Shown: one piece after another, positions 1 to 11,079 of the stretch
Numbering within the stretch: position 1 is the stretch's first letter
Layout of the letters: every line of letters begins with the position of its first letter
DNA from: Beverwykella pulmonaria
Taxonomy: Eukaryota > Ascomycota > Dothideomycetes > Pleosporales > Melanommataceae
Direction of reading: 5' to 3'
Assembly: GCA_001599595.1 (NCBI GenBank)
Contig: BCHH01000010.1
Span: 63,667 to 127,666 of the forward strand
DNA length: 64,000 nt
Notes under the pieces: generated by a model
What the model was told of the DNA's origin: nothing
The model's database searches: none
What the model saw: the letters and a program-made list of their open reading frames with translations, nothing else
Program-made: the position numbers and the translations under genes

Positions 1-174
1 CCCATGGCTGACTATCTGTATCCGCAGTGGAGCGAGGAGAGTAGAGGCATGGGCTTGAACCACGAACAGCAAATGGAGTTGATGCAGACATTCGAGGCCA
101 ACGAAACTGGCAGAATCGAAGCCATGATCCAACAGAGCAATCAGCTCTTCAGACCGCCTGTACAGACATACTAA
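1..174 (+). CDS. C-terminal end of an unidentified protein (5' truncated)
   Basis: An open frame enters from the left edge and ends at TAA 172-174. From the Met codon at 4 it encodes 56 residues, ending in the peptide IQQSNQLFRPPVQTY. The segment GLNHEQQMELMQTFE followed by an IEAMIQQ helix looks like the extreme C-terminus of a fungal Zn2Cys6-type regulator, but the DNA-binding part is outside the window, so that assignment is only an impression. The reading direction is plus and the Met at 4 need not be the real start. Confidence 0.5.
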   Translation, partial: PMADYLYPQWSEESRGMGLNHEQQMELMQTFEANETGRIEAMIQQSNQLFRPPVQTY

Positions 175-1259
175 AGAACGGTTAAATTCGCCAATAGTCT
201 CCCTTTTCCCTTCACCCTGAATAGATGAGAGCAGCAGAAACGCTGGATATACAGCGGTAGTCACAGGTATGATCGATCGACTGATGTTCAAGCCTTGCCA
301 CGGTCCGAGCGGTCTGAGGGATTTGAGCTGCAGTTCCGAGGGAGCCTAGCACACGTCAACAGCGCCAATGCGCGTGCCGCATGTCGAACTGTGGGTCGCA
401 ATCGTAAAGCAAGTCTGGCCGACCTCACCTCAACCTCATCGCTCGGTGTCCACCCTCGACCTTATCTCAATCACATCGCACTGGGTCTGCGAAAAGCGTG
501 AAACACAGCATCATCTCTGAATGATATAAGATCGCCAACAGGCCAATCTCACTTCGACATCACTGCTGGGGACCCGCGAGAACCATTGTACCTTTTACCA
601 CGATCCATATGCATGCACGTGGGGTCAATTTGATTTTGACTTCACGGCTCGGCGTACGCGATATAGCAGCCAGTTTCCTACGTGCGCCGGCGTTCTATCA
701 CCAGCATTATACATCAGTACAGGGACGCTTGTGTGCATATTTGAAGGCTGGGCTTTTTATTTTTCTTGGAGGCATGTGCTAATTGAATGACCGGGTTTGA
801 AATTCTTTTTTTTGATTGTTGGTGTTGGATAAAAGGATAGTTGCCGGAATTGTATGATTTGACACATGTAATTTCACGATGTACCACTGTAGATGTTCAG
901 GCTTTCTGGAGGAACATGCTGATGAAATGGACGAACACGAGGCATGAGAAACGAGGACTGGACCAAGGGAAACATCAAAAAGATGATAAGTAGAGTAGGT
1001 AGGGTCTAAATTTCAGCTGGACTGATTATGCTCTCTCATCTTCGCTTTGTTCTTACGATCTTGTTTGAAAAAGAGATGTGTCTTCATGTCATCGCATGGT
1101 GCTGTTCACGAGACGCTATATTACTTTCTGCGGTGGACATCATAAGGTGTACTTCCCCCTAGCACTCGCCATTTCGAGCACATCCTCATCACCATTCTGG
1201 TTACTTCATTTCTCATTGTCATGATTTCCATATCTATGATTTCAGCACCATCTCTAAAG
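175..1259. other. Intergenic, no gene recognised
   Basis: Only short frames with no family resemblance are present; the longest (295-501) opens with TTG, not ATG. The stretch from about 720 to 900 is T/A-rich. Nothing here is supported as a gene. Confidence 0.5.
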
Positions 1260-1329
1260 CATGAATGTTAAGAGAAAGCAAACGATATTTTACACATCGT
1301 CTTCAATTGTCAGCTCTCACTCCTCATCC

Positions 1330-2040
1330 CCATCATCACCCACCCCTCTTCCACTCCATATCTACCCACTCTCCAACTGCCAACCAGCAATCCTCACTCG
1401 TCAACTTCGTAGTCGTCGCACCCTTGGTACCCTCGACCAGCCCTTTCAACCATTCATATCCAAATGCTCCACCTCCCAGAATGGTCTTGGTCATCTAGCC
1501 ATCCCGATGATACTGGGGCCTGTTCTGCTCAAGATCTTCGATGACTTCGAGGATCGTCCAGGGGAGGTTCGCTTCGTGGTCTTTGACTGCGTTCTCAAGT
1601 GCAATGATTAGAAGAGGACGCGCTTGCGGCCACGAAGGCCAGGATAGGACGCTAATTCAACGGCGTGCCGTAACGGTCTGCGATTTCAGAGTGGGAGAGT
1701 GGGACGGAGGTGTCAGAAGCGGTCTCTCAAGCGGAGTCCTCGTCGTTGATAATCCAGGCGGGATGTTCGTCGTCGGTTACTGCCTTGATCTCGGCGTCAG
1801 GCATGTCGATGTCGCCAATGTGATGAGCGTTTACGATAGGGGTGATGCGACAGGCTCGGCATTGGGAGTAGTGGCACGCATGATCTTGCAGCGGTTCACC
1901 ACCTTTGTTTTTGTGGCTTGGGAATCGCGGTGCCGTGTCTTTCTCTTGCCGAGTATTCTCTGGGCCATGAGCATGTTCCGGGCTGTGGGAAGGAGAGCCA
2001 AAGCGCCAGCCTTCAGCTTCACGACCAAGCGCTATTAGTT
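1330..2040 (-). pseudogene. Decayed protein-coding remnant, family unknown
   Basis: On the minus strand several frames look protein-like but are broken. One frame reads ACHYSQCRACRITPIVNAHH and continues through IGDIDMPDAEIKAV to a TGA at 1729-1727, after which the same frame still reads SHSEIADRYGTPLN before a TAG. A second frame carries LPWTILEVIEDLEQNRPQ, a TAG at 1497-1495, then MTKTILGGGAFGYEWLKGL. The intact protein cannot be read and no family was recognised. A cysteine cluster (C-x4-C-x2-C) is visible in the first piece. The TAG before MTK could be a former TGG (Trp), as in other relics in this window. Further protein-like but interrupted minus-strand sequence continues up to about 3270. 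It might instead be a multi-exon gene whose introns I failed to place. Confidence 0.35.
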
Positions 2041-4046
2041 TCCATCATAGATGGCCACTGGTACGAGGGTGCTACTTCCTTGAGCTCGATACTAGCTTTG
2101 CGTTTGCGTTTCTCAGGCGCAACAATAACAGGAGCCTCTAGACAACATTATCATTATCAGCCGAACAATGTCCGTCACCAAAATCGAAGGGGTACATAGA
2201 ATCTCTCTTGCTTGAGTGTCGCGCACCCTACGCGCCTCATCCGCCTTCAAGGTCGACTTCCGCTTCGGTCTACTGCCTCCGCGCTGCTGCCTGCCCAAGC
2301 AGTCTTTTGCCTCTTCCGTGACCACAACAAACACCTAGTTTGACTTCGGGGCTGGGATGGAGAGGGCACTCGGGAAAGGTAGAAACATTTGAGTTGAAGG
2401 GAGTGGTAGAGTCGAAGGAGCTGGGATTGACAGCTTCGCATACTGGTGGTCTCATTGCTGCTCCCCTATCCGATACCGCGCCTCTAAGTCGGGGTGGTTC
2501 TCTCAGACCCAAATCTTTCTGACTATCCTCCCTGTCAAGAATAGGGAGCCCTGGTTCGATTCAACGTCCATATTGTCCACGTAGTTGGCTAGCTTCTTGT
2601 TCGCTTAGAGAATCGGGTTAGAGTTGGGGTGGACAGTTTTGTAGCTTCAGGAAGCCGTGAATTGGCAAAAAGGGTGCTGTAATGACCGCTGGGATAGGTG
2701 CAGAAGTGACGGTCCTGGGAGGCTTATCTGGTGGCCACTAAGCCAGTGTTTTCACTGCCTCCTCTCTTCACTTCCCGAAAAGACGGTTTAGAAACACCAG
2801 CCTCGGCTTCCTTCTCAGCCTTCACAAAAATCATGTGCATATCTTCGAATTCCTTGGCTAATAAAAACGTTACCTTCTTGCCCGATCCCCATCACCTTCG
2901 GCGCGTCCACGGATATCGCGTGCTCAAATATCTCCAACCCACGCTTACGCGTATATAACAATCGATGAGTTATCGAAAGGAACCTCTTGTGCGGCTTGAT
3001 GAAGACCCAATATCGGCGCCCTCCATGCCTTGCTCGTTATCCTATCATAGACTTCTTCATCCTTACGCGCTTCTTTTCCCACCAGCTCTTCGCCATTGCG
3101 TGAGAAGTATAGGTAAGGAGGTGTTCAAGGCCTTATAGGGAAAGAGGGAGCACGGGGCGAGTACTGGAAGGACAGAACGAGATGACAAACGCTATGCCAG
3201 CTGGTTAGGCTACGGCAAGGCCACGGCGAAAGATGCGGCTGTGGGGGTACTATTCTCAATGCAATTCACTTCATCGTTCATCGTCATGTGCCCGACGCAC
3301 AATTTCACACTAAAATCAACTCTTGAGAGATGTGTGTCGCGCAGAAGGGAGCAAGCTTCACTTTCGGTTCAACGTCTTTAGTTCACACGATGGGTCATGC
3401 TTGCCGTTGAAGCGCCTAGTCAATTATGGAACTGAATCTTCGACGTCATATTTTCATACCAGAGGAGATTTTAAAAATTACGCCACAGACAATAGGCTCA
3501 GCTCTCCCTTAGAAAGCCTTATTGTATCTGCCAATAGGAAAATTGCAAAATCGTAAAAGAGTTTTTATAGGCTCCTCTATATATCCTCGGACATACTAAC
3601 TGTAGTATTTCAGGATGAGAATGCACCATGAGCGGTCGTCCCCTCATCTCGTACCTATATGAGCGAACAGAAGTCTCAAGCCTACAGCGAGAACATCACT
3701 GGCGGTGAGGGGCTCACAAGTGCTAACATGAAATCATCGTTGATAAGCTATGGCATGAGCGGTTTAGTCGCGCTGAACCGAGCCCCAATTTAATGCTGAT
3801 ATCGGACACCGCCGATCTAAATCTATCTGGGGTATCGTTGAACGCTGCCAAATGAAACCATATGATTCGTGCACTAAATTAGACTATGTACTGAGACAAA
3901 TATAAGCTACTACCGCGGCAGTAGAAGAACGCAGGATATCTTAGTGTCTCCCAGAAACGCATTGTACCGTATAGATCAACATCGCGGGCCGTGAGCGCAC
4001 ATAGCTTGGATAGGAGTTGGTATGAAGCTCAGCCCTAAACGACACT
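2041..4046. other. Fragmentary minus-strand coding-like sequence, then intergenic
   Basis: Between about 2600 and 3270 the minus strand has an interrupted charged frame (it includes KDEEVYDRITSKAWRAPILG) that may be an upstream part of the decayed gene at 1330-2040. From about 3270 to 4046 nothing resembling a gene was found. Confidence 0.3.
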
Positions 4047-5636
4047 CTATTTTCCTACACACCCCAGAACCTCTTCCTTAAGCATTTCGAATCCCAAGCG
4101 CGGGACATCCCACTCACAAGCCTGGCTCTCAGTATGCAGGACTAACGAGCTGAAGCGCGCAAATGTTTTGCCGCAGTCGCGAGCCCGGCAGATGAACGGG
4201 TGAATCGAACCTTCAGAGATGCAACCCTGCATCACCTGCATGTCGATTCTTGAGGTGCGAATTTGGGCATGAATGTCGAGGTCCATGTAAAGCGACGAGT
4301 ACCACCATTTTCCAAGCGTCAGCATGAGGACCGCGGGGTTGCTGAACTTGGGGCATTTGCCGGACTCAAGGTGGCTGATGAGACTGCTGTGGGTGCGCAT
4401 GGGGACTTCGCAGGCCCAGCAGGTGAGGGTTGGTGAGATGTGCTTCGTCATATGCTGTTTATGTTAGTCAAATTCGTCTTCGCACTCTAGAGGAAAAGCT
4501 TACAATCTGGTAATTACCCTCATGTCTAGTGTGATAGTTACACTCGGCACAAGTGAAGCACTCTTCTTTGTGCGCTGCCAGTTTGGCTTGACCGGGGAAG
4601 ACACTATTGCAACAGTCACAAATGAGACTGAACGAGCAGCCTTCCCTGTGAGCTGTGAGCTTTGTCTGGCTGGCAAAAATCACGTGACATCCTTGACACT
4701 GGAAGTGATCTTCCTTTAGATGCTTGTCTAAAACATTGAGGTTCGGAGCATCAAAGTCGCAGCCAGGCTGTAGGCAGTGCTTATGTTCTGGGGGACGAGA
4801 TGTTAGCCTGTGTGCCTTTTCATACCACATACAATTACTCAGCATTGTAGATGCTCCATCCGGAACATCCAGAACATGACGCGTCAAGAATGCACTCTAA
4901 GATGGTGAATAGACGAGGACTTACTGCTGGAATTCCTCCAATGCTCGTCGCGCTGATCCTGATTTCGGAAGTCGCGGTGGCACGTGTCACATCGGACATG
5001 CTTCTGAGCTGTACGTCGGTGCAACTCCATCTCATTACGGCTCTTAAATCCCATTAGACAGGTCAAGCATGCAAACTCATGGCCGACGGAGTAGTTCTCG
5101 AAGTGATTGCGAAGGCCCCACTTATCCTTGAACGCGCTCAAACACAAATTGCAGAAGATGCCATGGTCTACAGCGTTGTCGACATGGTTTTGTAGTCCAT
5201 TTCTGTCCTTAAAGACGCGCTTGCATAGATTGCAGTAGTTTTGGTGGTTAGGCGTTTTTTTGATGTGACTGAGAAGTAAGGCCTTGGTGGCGAACTTTGT
5301 TTGGCATACGCCGCACCAGTTTTCAGTCGGATTAAAGGGCTTGTCAGTGGCTTCACTAGAGCTAGAGATTTTATGTTTATCACCTCCTCGATTGGTTTGG
5401 TTTTTGTGTGTGTCAATCTTGGCGGCCAGGTGATTGCGGGCAGCTTGCTGCTTCTTGTCACAAATAACGAGTTTCTTCCCTGGCGCGATTTCAGACTGCT
5501 GTGTGCGAGGTTTCACCTGCTGCCACCCGTGCTCGTTGGGGGCAGCCTTCTTTGGCGTAGATGAATCCGATCCTGACGAGCTTGAAGCGCAGTCTTCTTC
5601 GAGGAGCGCGAAACGATTGATGTCTTTGACGGCCAT
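4047..5636 (-). CDS. Multi-C2H2 zinc-finger protein
   Basis: Three exons: 5636-4925, 4787-4504 and 4454-4047 (467 aa). Introns have GTAAGT/GTAAGC donors, the first with a CTAAC branch site, and phases match. Start is the ATG at 5636 (context GCCATGGCC, peptide MAVKDINRF); the open frame upstream of it begins before this Met and is treated as untranslated. After a polar Ser/Lys-rich N-terminus (about 1-110) come roughly eleven C2H2-like fingers, for example CGVCQTKFATKALLLSHIKK, CNLCKRVFKDRNGLQNHVD and CDTCHRDFRNQDQRDEHW. Splicing at 4925/4787 rebuilds the fifth finger's last His (SSKH), which supports the model. Some later fingers end in Cys instead of His (TAHREGC, AAHKEEC). Such fungal proteins are probable nuclear or RNA/DNA-binding factors; target unknown. 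It stands alone, with no obvious partner beside it. Confidence 0.88.
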
Positions 5637-7202
5637 GGCAACGGGAGGCGAAGTGAGGGGTATTATGCGATTCGGGTGCGAAGTGGGAGCGAGTTGTAGG
5701 TGAAAAAGACGCGGTGGGGTTGATGTAGTTGCCCGTTCGGGGCACATTAGTGCAGACACCCACGTGATGAGCGACTGCCGTATGGAGTCATCTGAGACAT
5801 CCCAATCGACAAAAGTTTGGTGCAACCTGACTAACACAAACAATCCCGCAGGGTGCATCAATTGCAGACGGGAAATGTGTTACATTGAACAATGAAAGAA
5901 CGGAGAATGGTATTTTAACCTTATGTGAGGAGAGAGGGTCTATAGCCATATTTTCGCTGAGGGAAGTCTTGAAATATTACGCCGTGATCTATATGATAGA
6001 TCAATGTGATAGAAAAAAAGTAGACAGGGGAACTAAACTTGAAATATTTGATGCAGTTACCCGTACATCTGACAAGACACGACCTTGGCTCTGAGCTGTC
6101 TACTTTCATTGACGTATAGCACAAATACTTGTCTCAGTTTGCAAGGTAAGATATAGTGACTTGGGTGCTGGGTATCTAAAACCGGGTCAGGTCTGCCTAC
6201 GATGGAGACGAGATTGCTTCCGGTCAGGGACTGAAAACAGTGCTTCTAAGGCCTTTAAAGGAGCCCTGTCGCATTCAGACTATTAAATCATCAAAGAGAG
6301 GACGTGCGATAAAGAGAGTGAAAAGCGCAGTCATTGTGGTCGAAGTGACGTCAAGAGAAGGCGATCGGCTTCTGGTACGTGCGCGATCTTGGCGTGATCT
6401 TTCCACTTTCGTCTTCCTGCGCCAAGACTGTGATTTTTCACAAAAACTGCATCGCGCAGAGCATAATTCCAGATTGCCGGGTCCAACTGAAGGATTAGCT
6501 ACTACTGAATGTTCTTATTTCTCTAGGTGTATAATACAGGTATTTACAGATGCAGAGAGCCCAGTAGGGCAAATTTATTCCTCTTGCTTTCTGCTTGAAT
6601 TCTGGTGAGTCTGCTTAGATTTGGGAACATATAGTAAAGAGACACATCAAAAATATTCGTATTTTGCCAACAGTATCACCTCCTGATGCATCCCTTCGTG
6701 TTCAGTCTACTCGCGTGCGGTTGCTACGGGAGCATTGTAGACAAGTGCAATATCCCGTACGCTCTATTAGTGAAAAGCTTCGATCAGAGGGATGCTGTGA
6801 ATGAATAACGCTGTTGGAGATTTCAAATGAGGGATGTCGAGAAAGCCAGAGGACCATTGGTTTATTGCAGTGCAAAGCGTAAGGAAATGCATAAGCGTTT
6901 AATGTCTCTACCCTTTTTGGGGGAAGGCATGAGGTTGGAGCTCGTCGGCCCGATTCCATTCTGGGATGAGACCGCGAGAGTGCCCAGTGCCGGACTTTAG
7001 CGTGTCTGGGCTTTCACCTCTCACACTCAGGTTTCGTCCCTTCGTCCCCACTTACAGCAAGCATCAACTCCCCAGGGAATCACGCAATAAAGTCTGACCA
7101 TGGTTTTATTCTCCTTTATACCCCCTCTCACCTCAATTACCCTCATACCTACGTTTTTCCCTGGTGCTGGTAGCCACTCCTAATTATCAACACATACCGG
7201 CT
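5637..7202. other. Intergenic, no supported gene
   Basis: Holds the upstream regions of the divergently transcribed zinc-finger gene (left) and GH43 gene (right). Short frames such as 5885-6094 and 6240-6608 have no family resemblance. From about 7020 to 7160 the plus strand is pyrimidine-rich with short C/T runs, as expected for the promoter and 5' UTR of the GH43 gene. Confidence 0.5.
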
Positions 7203-8465
7203 ATGCGCATCCCATGGAGGAACGAGGGCAATATCAAGAAGCAGGATATCATTGTGGTAGAGCAAGAAGAGTCACCCGCCCCGCTAGAGCCAGACCATAA
7301 AAGACGACGCTTTCTGGGAATTCCCCTCACATGGGTTGTTGTCACCAGCATTCTTGCACTTATTGTCGTTGTAGTCCTCAGTGCAGTCTTGGCTACCAGT
7401 TTTCCTCGAAGAGCACAGTCTCCCACATCGATCGGCCAATACCCCGAAGATGCGCCCTTCCAGGAAGTCTTGCGCACCAACTTCCCAGACCCGTCCCTCT
7501 TCAAATATAACGGGACGTGGTTCGCCCTCGCCACCAACAATGCTGCTGGGATTTTGGACAGCAACATACATGGGAACGTGAAGGATCTCGGGGCTGCAAA
7601 CGTGCAAGTCGCCACCTCGAACGACTTCACGAATTGGACGCTGCATGACCAGGCCGAGGATCCGTTACCAACTCTGGGCAAATGGGTCGCGAACGGAACC
7701 ATGAGAGCAGAGGCCGACCACAGTACTCTCATCCGACAAGCCAACCTGTGGGCTCCCGATGTGCTTCAGAGAGCGGACGGAAAGTTCGTCCTCTACTCTG
7801 CCGCGGCCGCTTCCAATGCGACTCCAATCCACTGCATAGGCGCTGCGATAAGTGACGAGCCGCAAGGCCCCTACCAACCTCTCTCCACCCCACTAGCCTG
7901 TCCGACTGAGCTCGGCGGTGCGATAGATCCATCCTCGATTATCGATGTAGACGGGACTATATATGTGACATACAAGGTAGACGGAAATGCAAAGGGCAAC
8001 GGTGGCGAATGTGGAAACACTGTACCGCCTGTGAGGAATACTCCCATTCTTCTGCAGAAGATGGAGAAGGATGGGGTGACCTTGTCTGGCTCACCCATCA
8101 CAATTTTGGACAGAATCGATGAAGACGGCCCGCTAGTGGAGGCCCCTGCTCTGGTAAGGTCTGGTGACGGCGTGTACTTCCTCTTCTTCAGTTCGGGATG
8201 CACACGGCTCCCAACATACAACCTAAAGTATGCAACAAGCGCCAATATTACCGGACCTTACATTCGAGCCCCTGGAACACTGCTTCAGACTGGCTTTATG
8301 GGTCTCTTGGCTCCAGGAAGCGCAACTGTGTTGAAAGATGGGCCGAGCTGGCGCATGGCCTTTCATGCTCGAGTCAACATTGACATTGGCGGTGTCAGGG
8401 CTTTGTATGTAGCAAATCTAGTGTTGAATGGCACTAAGGTTTCTTTGGAGGCTCCGTCAAAGTAG
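7203..8465 (+). CDS. GH43-family glycosidase, predicted type II membrane protein
   Basis: A single exon of 420 aa from ATG 7203 (MRIPWRNEGN); the frame opens further upstream only with GTG. A short basic cytosolic tail (about 1-36) precedes one hydrophobic segment (about 37-66, PLTWVVVTSILALIVVVVLS), then a five-bladed-propeller-type GH43 domain. The three expected acidic residues are visible: base Asp96 in NFPDPSLF, pKa-modulating Asp242 in GGAIDPSSIIDVDG, and acid Glu313 in DGPLVEAPALV. Several NxS/T sites fit a luminal or extracellular catalytic domain. GH43 enzymes remove arabinose or xylose from hemicellulose; the exact substrate cannot be read here. A membrane anchor instead of a cleaved signal peptide is uncommon for a plant cell-wall enzyme but known in fungal GH43 paralogues. 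The GH67 gene 16 kb away may share a substrate, though they are not adjacent. Confidence 0.9.
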   Translation: MRIPWRNEGNIKKQDIIVVEQEESPAPLEPDHKRRRFLGIPLTWVVVTSILALIVVVVLSAVLATSFPRRAQSPTSIGQYPEDAPFQEVLRTNFPDPSLFKYNGTWFALATNNAAGILDSNIHGNVKDLGAANVQVATSNDFTNWTLHDQAEDPLPTLGKWVANGTMRAEADHSTLIRQANLWAPDVLQRADGKFVLYSAAAASNATPIHCIGAAISDEPQGPYQPLSTPLACPTELGGAIDPSSIIDVDGTIYVTYKVDGNAKGNGGECGNTVPPVRNTPILLQKMEKDGVTLSGSPITILDRIDEDGPLVEAPALVRSGDGVYFLFFSSGCTRLPTYNLKYATSANITGPYIRAPGTLLQTGFMGLLAPGSATVLKDGPSWRMAFHARVNIDIGGVRALYVANLVLNGTKVSLEAPSK

Positions 8466-8796
8466 GCGAACAAGTTGAGCGCTTATGCGCCAGCCTTGTG
8501 CTCGTTCCACGTAGGATTCGTCCACTCGCACAACATGCTCATAATTCAACCCCCTGTTTTCATCAATCAAATCGCACCTTTCGGATAAGCTTGTCGATCG
8601 AGGCATGCATAACCGGTTGTTGGCCCACACCATTATAGAAAGGATAAGGAGGCAATTCGCATAACATTAGCGTATGCAGAATTCGCGCAAAACTTGGCAT
8701 TTCTCAATCACTTAATTCGCACGTTAACATTAAGGCAAGGAAAATCAGAAATGCAATGCGCCGTAGCTTTGCCCGAATCCACCTCAGGCACTGGTT
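8466..8796. other. 3' flank of the GH43 gene
   Basis: No gene recognised. Marks the transition from gene to repeat territory. Confidence 0.5.
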
Positions 8797-9140
8797 GAAA
8801 GCTTGGATGCATGGTGCAGGGAAAGGGTCTTGGTTTCTGTCAGCTGCTTGTTTCGTCATCATTTTAAAGCGGCATATATATGGGCATCCAAACACCTCAC
8901 CCCTCCATCGAAGAGTATCGGAGACCACCGAACCATCACCAACGAGAACACGAACATTTTCTTCTGTCTTTCATCACACATCTCTTTCATTCTTTCGGTA
9001 GCTAGACATAACGAAGTTGGAACAGTCTGCTGCCAAACCCCATCTTCTTTGTGAACGTCATCCCATTATCAGTGCATTGCTGCTTCGGACATCGCATGGC
9101 TACGAGTCACCCTCTACCCTCGTCATTTTCTATATCACAC
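8797..9140 (+). repeat. Dispersed repeat, copy 1 (inverted partner at 12000-12337)
   Basis: This ~340-bp block recurs in reverse orientation at 12337-12000. Shared landmarks in order: CTTGGATGCATGGTGCAGGG, TCAGCTGCTTG, a TATATATG-like element, ACCATCACCAA, CATTCTTT with GGTAGCTAGACA, CATCAGTGCATTGC-like, and GCATGGCTACGA. By eye the two copies agree at roughly three quarters or more of positions, many differences being transitions. It may be a terminal or regulatory part of a mobile element; neither copy encodes a recognisable protein. Confidence 0.75.
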
Positions 9141-10139
9141 TCCTTACTTCGTCCCAGTAAGAGAAGACTTAACTTAAGTCTGAGATAAGTTAGGACTCAA
9201 AAGTTATTTTGCACGTGCTTATCAAATATTTTTCACTATGTCTATACAGTATAACTACCAAACCAATTTTAACAATTAGCAGGTTGTTATTCTTCCCTCT
9301 ACTAAAGCTAATAGTTTTCAATGCATTACTTTTAATCCTATCTTTCTATTGTCAAGATATGGTGGTTTTATTAGGTAGCAGCATACTCTGTTGTGGATTT
9401 AAATAGTGTTCTCGGGTCCCCCTTTTCGCACTTTTTGTTTTAGTAGAAGTTTCCACTGATGTAAGTAGGCTGGGGTATTGCATTGAATAGTACTAAATCT
9501 TTGTTATAGCAACTCAAAAAGATCCTTGAAACTGCCTTTAGAGGAACTGAGTTTTCATAGTGCTGTTTCTGGCTGCTGTCTTCTGAGGATGATTATTCAG
9601 GCGCACCGAAAAAGGTGCCTGGCAAAGTAACAGAAGGTACAAAGCCACCAATTTCTTCGTACAAGTCGCCCTTCATCGGAGGGAGGGGGGAGGATATAGC
9701 GACATGGCCCAAGAACAAGCCAAAATAAGCGGATATCGACGTTCATTTCTTCGCTATCTTGAATAGAAGTGCAGAGAAGGGGTTAATGGTCATCGATAGA
9801 GAGAGAGGTCTTGACTTGAAGGATATAGACAACTTAGAATTTATGAGGTTCGATGTGAAGTATGCGACAGCGAGTCTATTTGCAGCGCAGTTTGGAACAT
9901 GGGAAGAGATGAAAATACCAAGTGGCTTAGCTGAGATGGAATACTGAACATTCGGAGAGATGTTTGCAAGGGGTTCAGGATAGGGAATAACACAAAATTG
10001 CCAAGCACGCTTTCCTCGGTTTCCCTAGATTCGTGATGTGGCGAGTAGAATGATGAACGAGGGCGGGGCTTCCCAACACGAATTGCTTAAGAAGCAAATA
10101 GTTGGAAGGGATAGCAACATACGAGATGGAAATAACAAC
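9141..10139. other. AT-rich, decayed sequence without a gene
   Basis: The segment from about 9170 to 9420 is strongly A/T-rich with T runs and short meaningless frames, a composition usual for fungal repeat DNA after mutation. The rest has stop codons in all frames at short intervals. No domain could be read. Confidence 0.45.
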
Positions 10140-10367
10140 TGCCGAGATGTGACGAAGTAGATAGAGAGGGAGAAGGTATGATAATTGATATTGATTCTAT
10201 CGACAAGGAACTACCGGAGAGATATCTATAGTCTTACTAGGCACGCTAGGAGCCTGCCAAGATAGTGAATGGCAAACATAGAGGTGAGTCGCCTGAGGAA
10301 ACATAGAACTGAGTCACATGAGCAAACATATAGGTGACTCATCATATGACCCATTGACCGGCAACAA
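10140..10367 (-). repeat. LTR-like repeat family B, copy 1
   Basis: Read on the minus strand it contains ATGATGAGTCACC, TTTGCTCATGTGACTCA, CTATCTTGGCAGGCTCCTA, GTAAGACTATAGATAT and CTACTTCGTCACATC, in the same order as copies at 10890-10700 (minus) and 38224-38560 (plus). This copy has an internal duplication of the GTGACTCA.. TCTATGTTT unit. In the better copies the family begins TGTCGG. It is not interrupted at the CTATAGATAT point, and so serves as an empty-site reference for the insertion at 38337. Confidence 0.7.
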
Positions 10368-10443
10368 CAACAAGACTGGATCTTTGCTACATGAATTGCT
10401 TGAGGATGATACACACGGCGTAAATAGAAGCATTTGAGATGAG

Positions 10444-10479
<36 letters not shown>
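10444..10479 (+). repeat. (AAC)12 microsatellite
   Basis: Twelve consecutive AAC units, lying between the two family B copies. No open frame of note crosses it, so it is probably non-coding. Confidence 0.95.
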
Positions 10480-10481
<2 letters not shown>

Positions 10482-10699
10482 GAAACAGTACGAAGATATC
10501 ATTGGAAAAGAAGGTGGAGAAGATACCACCGGGTGAACGGCATCGAATTGAAAAAGATGTTACTTAAGAAGCCGAAACAATGTTCCATAAGCATCAAATC
10601 GCTATTAGGGGCCACTTCTTGGATCAACGGTGCCCAACTCGAAGCACTATCTTTGCTCATAATCTATAAAGACCCAGTTCCTATTCATGTAGATGTGGT

Positions 10700-10890
10700 T
10701 GACGTGATGTCACCAAGTAGATTGAGAGAGTGTGATGATTGTTATATTGGTTTTACGCAGGAGCTACCGAAGAAATATCTATAGTCTTACCTAGCATTGT
10801 AGGAGCCTGCCAAGGTAGTGATAACAAATATGGAAGTGAGTCACATGAGCAAACATCGAGGTGACTCATCATGTGACCCATAGTCCGACA
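10700..10890 (-). repeat. LTR-like repeat family B, copy 2
   Basis: On the minus strand it starts TGTCGGACTATGGGTCAC at 10890 and runs through the same ordered landmarks as copy 1 to the CTCTCTCAATCTACTT segment. The terminal CCGACA on the plus strand, followed directly by a gag-like fragment at 10930, would suit a 5' LTR of a plus-oriented retroelement, but the other LTR boundary and a primer-binding site were not identified. Confidence 0.65.
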
Positions 10891-10929
10891 GTGGTCAAGG
10901 CGGTTGCGGACAACTGGTATGGATATAAG

Positions 10930-11079
10930 AGATGGAGTTCATGCCGGCTTATCAAATGAATCTCGTCATTACGGAGCAGGTGATGATAGAGGCAGCCTCA
11001 GCCCGATGGTACCACCGCATCAATATAGATAGGGTTACCAGTTGGGAAGATGTCGCGAAAGTTCTACTGGAATAGAAAC
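10930..11079 (+). mobile_element. Gag-like retrotransposon fragment (decayed)
   Basis: One plus frame reads EMEFMPAYQMNLVITEQ, then ASARWYHRINIDRVTSWED and ends at a TAG (11077-11079). The W-Y-x3-I/L...ITSWED-like pattern resembles the core of retrotransposon Gag proteins (target sequence alignments would be needed). The frame is short, lacks a start, and no zinc knuckle, protease or reverse transcriptase could be read downstream to 11700. Confidence 0.45.

Noticed and set aside
2545..2570. GGTTCGATTCA resembling a tRNA B-box
   Set aside because: No A-box at a proper distance and the T-stem does not pair.
7187..7744. 185-codon minus frame opposite the GH43 gene
   Set aside because: Antisense shadow with no recognisable domain.
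9209..9406. 65-codon hydrophobic plus frame
   Set aside because: Falls in strongly A/T-rich decayed DNA; hydrophobicity follows from base composition.
10321..10529. 71-codon minus frame containing a leucine run
   Set aside because: The leucines come only from the (AAC)12 microsatellite read in the opposite strand.
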